DNA of 64,000 bases from Thalassobaculum fulvum (GTDB taxonomy: Bacteria; Pseudomonadota; Alphaproteobacteria; Thalassobaculales; Thalassobaculaceae): NCBI RefSeq assembly GCF_014652915.1, contig NZ_BMZS01000008.1:124001-188000 (forward strand), read 5' to 3'. Position 1 is the first letter of the stretch; each line of letters opens with the position of its first letter. The position numbers and the translations under genes were made by a program. The notes below the pieces were generated by a model. It made no database searches. It saw nothing but the letters and a program-made list of their open reading frames with translations, and was not told where the DNA came from. Shown here piece after piece: positions 56,983 to 64,000 of this stretch.

Positions 56983-57453
56983 ATGATCCTGTACCGACTT
57001 CGCTGCAACGACGACCACGAATTCGAAGGCTGGTTTCGGAACGCCGACGCGTTCGACACCCAGCGCGACGCCGGCGCGCTGGAATGCCCGCTCTGCGGCA
57101 GCAAGGACGTCGCCAAGGCCCTGATGGCGCCCAGCATCGCCAAGGGCCGGGAGGTCGCGGTGCCGGCACCGGCCGCGCAAGCCCAGGGCGAGGTCCCCAC
57201 GGAGATCCAGGCCATGCACCCGGCCGCCCAGCAGGCGGCCGAGCTTAAGCGCCAGCTCCGGGCCCTGCGCCGGGTCGTCGAGGAGAACTGCGACTACGTC
57301 GGCGACCGGTTCGCCGAGGAGGCCCGCAAGATCCACTACGGCGAGGTCGACGCCCGCGGCATCTACGGCGAGTCGACGCCGGAGGAATCCGAGCGCCTGA
57401 GGGACGAGGGCATCGAGTTCGGCTCGATCCCCTGGGTGCGCGACGACGCCTGA
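56983..57453 (+). CDS. DUF1178 family zinc-ribbon-like protein
   Basis: This 156-residue protein has the family start MILYRLRCNDDHEFEGWFRN, a Cys pair CPLCGSKDVAKALMAP that with the earlier Cys may form a small zinc ribbon, and the conserved end DRFAEEARKIHYGEVDARGI, then YGEST and IEFGSIPW. DUF1178 proteins are common in alphaproteobacteria and have no defined role. A CTATATTAGG stretch about 30 bases upstream is a likely -10 region shared with or beside the divergent aminotransferase promoter. It is convergent with the Gfo/Idh/MocA gene. Confidence 0.92.
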   Translation: MILYRLRCNDDHEFEGWFRNADAFDTQRDAGALECPLCGSKDVAKALMAPSIAKGREVAVPAPAAQAQGEVPTEIQAMHPAAQQAAELKRQLRALRRVVEENCDYVGDRFAEEARKIHYGEVDARGIYGESTPEESERLRDEGIEFGSIPWVRDDA

Positions 57454-57457
57454 GGCG

Positions 57458-58459
57458 TCAGGGCCAGCCGGCCAGCCGGTAAACGTCGTCGACCAGTTGC
57501 AGGGTCGCGAGGTTCTCCTCGGCGGTGGTCTCGAACCGGTCGCCGTGGCGAAGCGACCTCGCGAACTGGGCGATCACCGCGTCGAACGAGGCCTGGTAGA
57601 CGGCCTCGCGCTCGAAGTTCTCGGTCGCACCGTCGGCGGTGCACGACAGCACCCAGTCGCGGAACGCGATGGTCCCCGTCTCGCCGATCAGCGTCAGGGT
57701 ATCGCTGCTGCGCGGGCCGGCACCTGGAACGGTGAGCGAAGTCGACAGCGTGCCGATCGCGCCGCCGGGGCTCTCCAGCAGCAGCATCGCGGTATCCTCG
57801 CCGACCACCTCGTCGCTGAGCCGGGCAAGCCGGGCGCCGGCCACCGACAGCCCGTCCAGCAGGAACCGGAGCGCGTCGATCTGGTGGATCACGCCCTCCA
57901 GCACGGTGAAGCGCGGCATCCGTGCCATGAACGGCTGGCGGCGCAGCGCCGGCGGCGGCTGGTCCGGCAGGTCGGGAACCAGCCCGCTGGTCATCACCGC
58001 CATGGTGAAGGCCCGCACCCGGCCGATCCGGCCCTCCCGCAGCCACTGCCGGATCCGCCGGTACGGCGGGCGGAAGCGCCAGTTCTCGTGCACCACGAAC
58101 GGCACCCGGCCACCGATCTCGGCGACCAGGGCGCGGGCCTCGGCCACGGTCGGGCACAGCGGCTTCTGGCACATCACCGCGATGCCACGGTCGGCGGCGG
58201 CCCGACAGATCCCGGCATGGACCTCCATCGGCGCCGCGATGTCGACGGCGTCCGGCCGCAGCGCGTCCATCAGCGCGACGGCATCGGCGTGGACGGCGGG
58301 AATGCCGAACTCGGCGGCGCGGCTGCAGGCCGCCGCCGCGTCGGGATCGGCGATGCCGACCACCTCGGCCTGCGGGCAGCGGGCCCAGGCCTTCAGGTGG
58401 TACGGGCTGATCATGCCGGCGCCGATCATGCCGACCCGCAGCGGCGCGGCCGCGGTCAC
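57458..58459 (-). CDS. Gfo/Idh/MocA family NAD(P)-dependent oxidoreductase
   Basis: This 333-residue protein has the dinucleotide motif VGMIGAGMISPYHLKAW, IADPDAAAA at the end of beta-2, and the family signature CQKPLCPTVAEAR, where the usual E-K-P reads Q-K-P with the Lys kept. The substrate domain has GVIHQIDALRFLLDG, with His as a candidate catalytic residue. Members oxidise sugars, inositols or related alcohols; this substrate is unknown. Translation starts at GTG 58459, overlapping the ubiG stop by 4 bases (GTGA), so it is coupled to ubiG, an unexpected partner. Confidence 0.9.
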   Translation of the reverse strand: MTAAAPLRVGMIGAGMISPYHLKAWARCPQAEVVGIADPDAAAACSRAAEFGIPAVHADAVALMDALRPDAVDIAAPMEVHAGICRAAADRGIAVMCQKPLCPTVAEARALVAEIGGRVPFVVHENWRFRPPYRRIRQWLREGRIGRVRAFTMAVMTSGLVPDLPDQPPPALRRQPFMARMPRFTVLEGVIHQIDALRFLLDGLSVAGARLARLSDEVVGEDTAMLLLESPGGAIGTLSTSLTVPGAGPRSSDTLTLIGETGTIAFRDWVLSCTADGATENFEREAVYQASFDAVIAQFARSLRHGDRFETTAEENLATLQLVDDVYRLAGWP

Positions 58460-59322
58460 GATGGCGCGGCCTCGGCCTGCCGATGCGCCACCAGCGCGTA
58501 GTTCACCCGGGCGTCGGCCGACTCCCGGAACGTCCCCTCGACCGGGTCGTAGGCCAGCCCGACCGCCGGCCCGACCGCGAAGCCGCGCGGCTCCAGCAGG
58601 CCCTTCAACTCCTCCGGGGTCGGGAACTTCGACCAGTCGTGGGTGCCGCGCGGCACCCAGCGCAGCACGTACTCGGCACCGACGATCGCCGTCGCGTAGG
58701 AGCGCGGCGTGCGGTTGATGGTGGTCAGCACCAGCACGCCGCCCAGCCGCAGCAGCGCCGCCAGCGCGTCGGCGAACGCCTGGCGGTCGGCGACGTGCTC
58801 GATCACCTCGCTGGCCACCACCGCGTCGAAGCTGCGGCCGGCGGCGACCAGGTCCTCGGCGGCACCGGCGACGTACTCGATGTCGAGCCCGGCGTCGCCG
58901 GCATGCTCGACCGCCGCGGTAATGCCGAACATGTCGGCGTCGACCCCGGTCACCCGGGCGCCCAGCCGGGTCATCGGCTCGGCCAGCAGGCCGCCGCCGC
59001 AGCCGATGTCCAGCACCGACAGCCCGGCCAGCGGCCGGCGCCGGTCGGGCGAACCGGCGAGCGGCGCGAGCGCGTCGCGGATCACCGTCATGCGCACCGG
59101 CACGAAGCGGTGCAACGGGCCGTGCGGGCCGTCCGGGTTCCACCACTGCTCGGCCAGCCGGGCGAACCGGTCGATGTCGGCGCCGTCGACGGTTCCGCGG
59201 TTCGCTGTCGGCGTCTCCGCCCCGGCCCCGCCGGCCCGATGCTCCCCCCGGTGCTCCGCCAGGAGCGAGCCCCGGCGGGCGGCCCGGACCGCGGTCCGGC
59301 ACAACGCTGCGATCATCGTCAT
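58456..59322 (-). CDS. ubiG: Ubiquinone biosynthesis O-methyltransferase UbiG
   Basis: This 288-residue enzyme carries out both O-methylations in ubiquinone synthesis. Signatures are DIDRFARLAEQWWNPDGPHGPLH, SAM motif LDIGCGGGLLAEPMTRLGA, VTGVDAD, VASEVIEHVADRQAF and LTTINRTPRSY followed by HDWSKFPTPEEL. It is longer than the usual 240-250 residues because of a low-complexity N-terminal extension of about 40 residues before the family core. ATG 59322 has AGAGGA upstream, but a start nearer the core cannot be excluded. It is divergent from lysC, an arrangement common in alphaproteobacteria. Confidence 0.94.
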   Translation of the reverse strand: MTMIAALCRTAVRAARRGSLLAEHRGEHRAGGAGAETPTANRGTVDGADIDRFARLAEQWWNPDGPHGPLHRFVPVRMTVIRDALAPLAGSPDRRRPLAGLSVLDIGCGGGLLAEPMTRLGARVTGVDADMFGITAAVEHAGDAGLDIEYVAGAAEDLVAAGRSFDAVVASEVIEHVADRQAFADALAALLRLGGVLVLTTINRTPRSYATAIVGAEYVLRWVPRGTHDWSKFPTPEELKGLLEPRGFAVGPAVGLAYDPVEGTFRESADARVNYALVAHRQAEAAPS

Positions 59323-59467
59323 CGCAAATCCTCTCGAATCGGCCGGTTCTCCCGGGCGCCGCGCTTGCCCCACGGGCCCGCAAGTAATATGGATACGCCC
59401 GCCTGCGGCCGGCAAGCAAACGCCGTTCCGGCGGCGGCATCCCTTTGGCTCGGATACGGATCCCGCG

Positions 59468-60694
59468 ATGGCGCGCATCGTGATGAAATTCGGCGGCACC
59501 TCGGTGGGGGATGTCGAGCGGATCAAGAGGGTGGCCCAGCGCGTCAAGCGCGAGGTCGACGCCGGCCACGAGGTGGCCGTCGTGGTATCGGCGATGGCCG
59601 GCACCACCAACCAGCTCGTCAAGTGGTGCGGCGAGGTCTCGCGCCTGTACGACGCCCGCGAGTACGACGTGGTGGTGGCTTCGGGCGAGCAGGTGACCGT
59701 CGGGCTGCTGGCGATGGCGCTGCAGGACATCGGGGTCAACGCCCGGTCCTGGCTCGGCTGGCAGATCCCGTTCGGCACCGACGGCATCCACGGCAAGGCC
59801 CGGATCGCCGAGATCGACACCACCGAGATGGTGAAGCGCTTCTCCCAGGGCCAAGTGGCGGTGGTCGCCGGCTTCCAGGGCATCGGCCCGGACGCCCGCA
59901 TCACCACGCTGGGCCGCGGCGGCTCCGACACCTCGGCGGTGGCGCTGGCGGCGGCGCTGCGGGCCGACCGCTGCGACATCTATACCGACGTGGACGGGGT
60001 CTACACCACCAATCCGCGGATCGTCTCCAAGGCCCGCAAGATCGAGCGGATCACCTACGAGGAGATGCTGGAGCTGGCGTCCCAGGGCGCCAAGGTCCTG
60101 GAGACCCGTTCCGTCGCCATGGCCATGCAACACGGGGTGCGCGTGCAGGTGCTGTCGAGCTTCGTCGACATGCCCGGTACCCTGGTCGTCGATGAGGATG
60201 AGATCGTGGAACAGCAAGTCGTCACCGGCATCGCCTACAGCCCGGACGAGGCCAAGATCACCCTGGTCGGCGTGCCCGACCGGCCGGGCGTCGCCGGCGC
60301 CATCTTCGGGTCGCTCTCGGACTCCGCCGTCAACGTCGACATGATCGTCCAGAACGTCAGCCAGGACGGCAAGACCACCGACCTGACCTTCACCGTCAGC
60401 CATGCCGACCTCGACCGCGCGACCCACGTGCTCGAAAAGCTGAAGGGCGAGCTGGCCTATGGCGAGATCGTCTCCGACCCGAACGTCTGCAAGATCTCGG
60501 TGGTCGGCGTCGGCATGCGCAGCCAGCCGGGCGTCGCCAAGACCATGTTCCAGACGCTGGCCGAGAAGGGCATCAACATCCAGGTGATCTCGACCTCGGA
60601 GATCAAGGTCAGCGTGCTGATCGGTTCGGACTACACCGAGCTCGCCGTCCGCGCCCTGCACACCGCCTACGGCCTCGACGCCGACGCGGAATGA
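59468..60694 (+). CDS. lysC: Aspartate kinase
   Basis: The enzyme phosphorylates aspartate, the first step towards Lys, Thr, Met and diaminopimelate. The 408-residue single-function form has the kinase start VMKFGGTSVGDVERI, GRGGSDTSAVALAAAL and the TDVDGVYTTNPR motif. Two ACT domains follow from about residue 265 (GIAYSPDEAKITLVGVPDRPG and CKISVVGVGMRSQPGVA), the site of allosteric feedback by Lys or Thr. The stop overlaps the ptsP start by 4 bases (ATGA), which couples the two genes, as in other alphaproteobacteria. Confidence 0.97.
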   Translation: MARIVMKFGGTSVGDVERIKRVAQRVKREVDAGHEVAVVVSAMAGTTNQLVKWCGEVSRLYDAREYDVVVASGEQVTVGLLAMALQDIGVNARSWLGWQIPFGTDGIHGKARIAEIDTTEMVKRFSQGQVAVVAGFQGIGPDARITTLGRGGSDTSAVALAAALRADRCDIYTDVDGVYTTNPRIVSKARKIERITYEEMLELASQGAKVLETRSVAMAMQHGVRVQVLSSFVDMPGTLVVDEDEIVEQQVVTGIAYSPDEAKITLVGVPDRPGVAGAIFGSLSDSAVNVDMIVQNVSQDGKTTDLTFTVSHADLDRATHVLEKLKGELAYGEIVSDPNVCKISVVGVGMRSQPGVAKTMFQTLAEKGINIQVISTSEIKVSVLIGSDYTELAVRALHTAYGLDADAE

Positions 60695-63000
60695 CCGGCG
60701 CCACCGCCTCCCGGGGTGTCGGCCGGGGCGGTGGCCCCCGGGAGATGCTGCGCCTCCTGCGCGACGTGATGGCCGGCGGCGGCACGCCGCAGGAGCGCCT
60801 GGACAGCATCGTCAAGACGATCGCTGGCGCGATGGGGGCGGAGGTCTGCTCGATCTACGTGCGCCGGGCCGGTAACGTCCTGGAGCTGTGCGCCACCGAG
60901 GGCCTGAATCCCGAGGCGCTGTACCGGACCCGCATGAAGTTCGGCGAGGGCCTGGTCGGCCATATCGCCGATACCGGCCGGCCGGTGGCGCTGGCCGAGG
61001 CCCAGACCCATCCGAAGTTCGCCTACTTCCCGGAGACCGGCGAGGAGATCTACCACTCGCTGATGGGCGTGCCGATCCGCCGGTCCGAGCGGGTGCACGG
61101 CGTCCTGGTGATCCAGCACACCGCCGCCCGCCAGTACACCGAGGAAGAGGTCGAGTCGGTCGAGACCCTCGCCATGGTGCTGGCCGAGATGATCTCCGGC
61201 GGCGAGATCCCGGGCTCGGCGGCGAACCGCGGCGACGGCACCCCGGTGCGGATCGGCGGCACGCGGATCAACGGCGGCCTGGCGATCGGCCGGGCCCGCC
61301 TGCACCGGCCGCGGATCGTCATCCACCGGGTGGTGGCGGAGGACCCCGAGGACGAGCGTCGGCGGCTCGACGCCGCGCTGTCGGCGATGCACGACTCCCT
61401 GGACCGGCTGCTGGACTCCGACGCGATGGCGGCGGCCGGCGAGCATCGCGAGGTGCTGGAGACCTACCGGATCATCGCCAGCGACGCCGGCTGGATCGGC
61501 CGGATCCGCGAGGCGATCGTCGGCGGGCTGACCGCCGAGGCGGCGATCCAGCGGGTGCGCGACGACACCCGGGCGCGCATGGCCGGCGTGACCGACCCGT
61601 ACATCCGCGAGCGTCTGGCCGACTTCGAGGACGTCGCGCTGCGCCTGATGCAGCACCTGTCGCCGGACAGCACGCCGGACGACGAGGCGGAGCCGGAAGG
61701 CGACTGGATTCTGATCGCCCGCTCGCTCGGGCCGGCCGAGATCCTCGACTACGACCAGAGCCGGCTGCGCGGCCTGGCGCTCGAGGAGGGCTCGGCGACC
61801 GCGCATGTGGCGATCGTCGCCCGGGCGCTCGACATCCCGGTGGTCGGCCGGCTGCCCAACCTGCTGGGCGAGGTCGAGCCCGGCGACCCGCTGATCGTCG
61901 ACGGCGACCACGCCCAGGTGTTCGTGCGGCCCGGCGAGGACGCCCGCGCGTCGTTCCGGGCCGGCATGGCGGTCCGGGCCGAGCAGCGGGCCCGCTACGC
62001 CGCGCTGCGCGATCGCCCGGCGGTCAGCATCGACGGGGTGCGGGTCTCGCTGCTGATGAACGCCGGCCTGCTGGTCGACGTCGCGCAGATGGCCGCCGCC
62101 GGCGCCGAGGGGGTCGGCCTGTACCGGACCGAGATCCCGTTCCTGGTGCGCCGCGAGTACCCGGACGTCGAGGCCCAGACCCTGCTGTACCGCCGCGTCC
62201 TGGTGGCGGCCGAAGGGCGGCCGGTCACGTTCCGCACGCTCGACGCCGGCGGCGACAAGCGGCTGCCGTCGTTCGAGCACGAGCCCGAGGAGAACCCGGC
62301 GCTCGGCTGGCGGGCGCTGCGCATCGGGCTCGACCGCCCGTCGTTGCTGCGCCAGCAGATGCGCGCGCTGATCCGGGCCGCTGAGGGCCGGCCACTGCGC
62401 GTCATGGTCCCGATGGTGACCACGGTCGAGGAGTTCCGGGCGGCACGCTCGCTGCTCGACCTGGAACTGCAGCGCGCCCGCGACCGTGGCGTCGCCGAGC
62501 CGGCGGACGTCGCGGTCGGCGCCATGGTCGAGGTCCCGGCCCTGGTGCTGGCGATCGAGGCACTCGCCCGGGAGGCGGATTTCCTGTCGGTCGGCAGCAA
62601 CGACCTGCACCAGTTCCTGTACGCCGCCGATCGCGGTGGCGAGCGCGTGGCCAACCGCTACGACACCCTCGACCCGGTGTTCCTGCGGGTCCTGCAGCGC
62701 ATCGCGCAGGCCGGGGAGGCCGCCGGCATTCCGGTCACGGTGTGCGGCGAGATGGCGGGGCGGCCCCTCGAGGCGCTGGTGCTCGCCGCCCTCGGCTATC
62801 GGGCCCTGTCGATGTCGCCGATTTCGATCGGCGCTGTAAAGGAATCGATTTTGGCAGCAAATATCAGCGAGTTGAGGGATTATGTTAATTATTTGACTAA
62901 ATTGTCGAGTTCCAGCGTGCGGAATCGCCTACAGAACTATGTGTCCGAACGCTTGCGCGACCGGTCTGACGATCATCCGCCGATCACGCCGGACGATTGA
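60691..63000 (+). CDS. ptsP: PEP-protein phosphotransferase of the nitrogen PTS (EI-Ntr)
   Basis: This 769-residue enzyme I of the regulatory PTS passes phosphate from PEP to NPr. An N-terminal GAF domain (about residues 20-170) senses a small molecule, known to be glutamine in related proteins. The phospho-acceptor is His372 in GSATAHVAIVARALDIP. The PEP-binding barrel has GVGLYRTEIPFLVRREYP, FRTLDAGGDKRLP, VGSNDLHQFLYAADR and active-site Cys685 in VTVCGEMAGRP. The last 55 codons use many A/T-ending codons, unlike the rest. It is coupled to lysC by a 4-base overlap. A RodZ-like gene follows. Confidence 0.96.
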   Translation: MTGATASRGVGRGGGPREMLRLLRDVMAGGGTPQERLDSIVKTIAGAMGAEVCSIYVRRAGNVLELCATEGLNPEALYRTRMKFGEGLVGHIADTGRPVALAEAQTHPKFAYFPETGEEIYHSLMGVPIRRSERVHGVLVIQHTAARQYTEEEVESVETLAMVLAEMISGGEIPGSAANRGDGTPVRIGGTRINGGLAIGRARLHRPRIVIHRVVAEDPEDERRRLDAALSAMHDSLDRLLDSDAMAAAGEHREVLETYRIIASDAGWIGRIREAIVGGLTAEAAIQRVRDDTRARMAGVTDPYIRERLADFEDVALRLMQHLSPDSTPDDEAEPEGDWILIARSLGPAEILDYDQSRLRGLALEEGSATAHVAIVARALDIPVVGRLPNLLGEVEPGDPLIVDGDHAQVFVRPGEDARASFRAGMAVRAEQRARYAALRDRPAVSIDGVRVSLLMNAGLLVDVAQMAAAGAEGVGLYRTEIPFLVRREYPDVEAQTLLYRRVLVAAEGRPVTFRTLDAGGDKRLPSFEHEPEENPALGWRALRIGLDRPSLLRQQMRALIRAAEGRPLRVMVPMVTTVEEFRAARSLLDLELQRARDRGVAEPADVAVGAMVEVPALVLAIEALAREADFLSVGSNDLHQFLYAADRGGERVANRYDTLDPVFLRVLQRIAQAGEAAGIPVTVCGEMAGRPLEALVLAALGYRALSMSPISIGAVKESILAANISELRDYVNYLTKLSSSSVRNRLQNYVSERLRDRSDDHPPITPDD

Positions 63001-63030
63001 ACCCCGATCGCCAGTCTCGGCAATAGATTA

Positions 63031-63059
63031 TTGATATCGCAATAGTTTCAGAGTAGCTT
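63031..63059 (+). promoter_or_regulatory. Candidate promoter of the RodZ-like gene
   Basis: TTGATA at 63031-63036 and TAGCTT at 63054-63059 are 17 bases apart within a locally AT-rich gap. The -10 match is weak. Confidence 0.35.
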
Positions 63060-63139
63060 AGCCCCATGTAACAGCAGATGCCGCGGGCAGGAGCGGGTTC
63101 CGCGGTGTTTTGGCGGTCCGCAAGTCGGCCCGAGGGAGC

Positions 63140-64000
63140 ATGGCACTGAAGTCTGATCGGTCGCGCCTCCGGCTCAAGGACATCGAATCGGTCCAGCCGT
63201 TCGAGACCGTGCGGCGAGCCGGCCTGTCGGCGACGACTCCCGAGCCACCGGCCAACGAGGAGCGGGGCATGAGCTCACAACCGCTACCAGTCGGCGAGGA
63301 GCTCCGGCGCGCCCGCGAGGATGCGGGCCTCGACTTGGCGGACGTCGCCGCGCATCTCCGCATTCGAAGCAACTTCCTGTCCGCCCTCGAAGAGGGCCGC
63401 CCGGACGCCCTGCCCGGCATCACCTACGCGATCGGCTATGTCCGCACCTATGCGGCGTTCCTCGGCCTGGAGCCGGATGCGGCGGTGCGCCGCTTCAAGG
63501 AGGAGGCCGCCGGGCTCAACTCGAAGACCCAGCTTGTATTCCCGTCACCGGCTCCGGAGGGCCGCGTCCCCGGCCTGGTCCTGATGCTGGTCGCGGTGAT
63601 GCTGGCCGGCGGTGCCTACGGCGGCTGGTACTGGCTGTCGGAGCGCGACGGCAGCCTGCGCGACCTGGTTCCGGCCGTGCCGGAACGCCTGGCCCAGCTG
63701 ATCGGGGGCGAAGCACCGTCGCTGCCGCCCGCAGCGCCGGCGACCGCGACCGCAGGTTCGTACGCCGACGCCAACCCGACGGGCGTCACGGTGCCGCGCC
63801 CCGCCGCGCCGGCACCCTCGGCCCCCCCGCAGCCGGCCGCGGCCGTGTCGACGGCAGAGCCCGCGGCGCCGGCGAAGACCGCCGCGCGCGGGCCCGCCGC
63901 AGAGGCCCCGGCGGCCGGCACCGCCGCCTCCAAGGCGGGCGGCATCGCCGCGACGGCTCCCGCACCGCCGACCGCCGCCGCCCCGCCGGCGGCACCCGCG
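63140..64000 (+). CDS. RodZ-like helix-turn-helix membrane protein, 3' part missing
   Basis: At least 287 codons are present and the frame is open at the window end. A HTH_25 (Xre-like) domain covers VGEELRRAREDAGLDLADVA and HLRIRSNFLSALEEGRPDAL, then GITYAIGYVRTYAAFLGLEP. One membrane helix follows (VPGLVLMLVAVMLAGGAYGG). A long Pro/Ala-rich periplasmic stretch runs to the edge. This is the layout of RodZ, which links MreB to the cell-wall machinery; the C-terminal DUF4115 domain would lie outside. ATG 63140 gives a 43-residue polar leader. ATG 63269, with GAGGAG 6 bases upstream, starts nearer the HTH and may be the true start. A cytoskeletal RodZ role is inferred, not shown. Confidence 0.8.
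   Translation, partial: MALKSDRSRLRLKDIESVQPFETVRRAGLSATTPEPPANEERGMSSQPLPVGEELRRAREDAGLDLADVAAHLRIRSNFLSALEEGRPDALPGITYAIGYVRTYAAFLGLEPDAAVRRFKEEAAGLNSKTQLVFPSPAPEGRVPGLVLMLVAVMLAGGAYGGWYWLSERDGSLRDLVPAVPERLAQLIGGEAPSLPPAAPATATAGSYADANPTGVTVPRPAAPAPSAPPQPAAAVSTAEPAAPAKTAARGPAAEAPAAGTAASKAGGIAATAPAPPTAAAPPAAPA

Noticed and set aside
58460-60661. Extension of the Gfo/Idh/MocA frame to 1067 codons across ubiG and lysC
   Set aside because: Family similarity begins at GTG 58459. The upstream part is antisense to lysC and out of frame with ubiG.

Overview
The window is GC-rich (by eye near 70 %) and gene-dense, with the gene content of an alphaproteobacterium, most likely of the Rhodospirillales type. 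Evidence for this includes split glycine dehydrogenase genes gcvPA/gcvPB, a divergent ubiG/lysC pair with lysC overlapping ptsP, a yggT-yggU-folD operon, many soluble PAS histidine kinases, and an aromatic amino-acid leader peptide with no visible Shine-Dalgarno, reminiscent of rhizobial trpL. No rRNA, CRISPR array, phage block or intact insertion sequence was seen. Two tRNA genes are present, Ala(CGC) and Ser(GGA).

Left part (1-18 kb). A partial DUF465 gene is followed by a two-gene unit: a 91-residue three-helix membrane protein and a 920-residue HEAT-like/beta-sandwich/CHAT caspase-like protease. The CHAT stop codon lies inside the promoter of the DAHP synthase gene, whose transcript begins with a predicted leaderless leader peptide packed with Phe/Trp/Tyr codons and followed by a terminator hairpin, a classic attenuator. 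Next come tesA with the ybbA/ybbP-type ABC exporter genes, a PAS histidine kinase, an MFS carrier with a large beta-propeller protein, a PEP-mutase-superfamily enzyme and an HD-domain protein.

Island (about 18.1-21.4 kb). Two AT-richer genes encode a DUF1837 nuclease (HamA) and a Ski2-like helicase (HamB). This is a compact Hachiman anti-phage module inserted between the HD gene and argG, with a small translationally coupled open frame upstream of hamA.

Middle (21.5-43 kb). Housekeeping and accessory metabolism: argG, a GIY-YIG protein between two repeat pairs, an SDR, a Tat-exported amine oxidase, an NnrU protein, the folD operon, two more PAS kinases around tRNA-Ala, a TerB-like protein, a SHOCT protein, an enolase-superfamily enzyme, an unusual Rieske protein with a long helical tail, tRNA-Ser and a YeeE sulfur transporter. 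At 39.4-42.8 kb a cyclohexanecarboxylate degradation locus (badH, badI, aliB-like dehydrogenase) is divergent from its MarR regulator badR across a palindromic operator.

Right part (43-64 kb). An ATP-NAD kinase-like gene, gcvPA/gcvPB, a universal stress protein, and a c-di-GMP signalling pair (a giant hybrid kinase overlapping a REC-GGDEF gene). These are followed by an acyl-CoA ligase, a methyltransferase, an aminotransferase-SDR fusion, DUF1178, a Gfo/Idh/MocA oxidoreductase overlapping ubiG, then lysC-ptsP and the start of a RodZ-like gene cut by the window end.

Six intergenic spaces carry the same convergent pair of palindromic repeats (GTGGGTTCCGG...CCGGAATGACG and its inverse), a REP/BIME-like family. 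One member is interrupted by a 73-base palindromic element.
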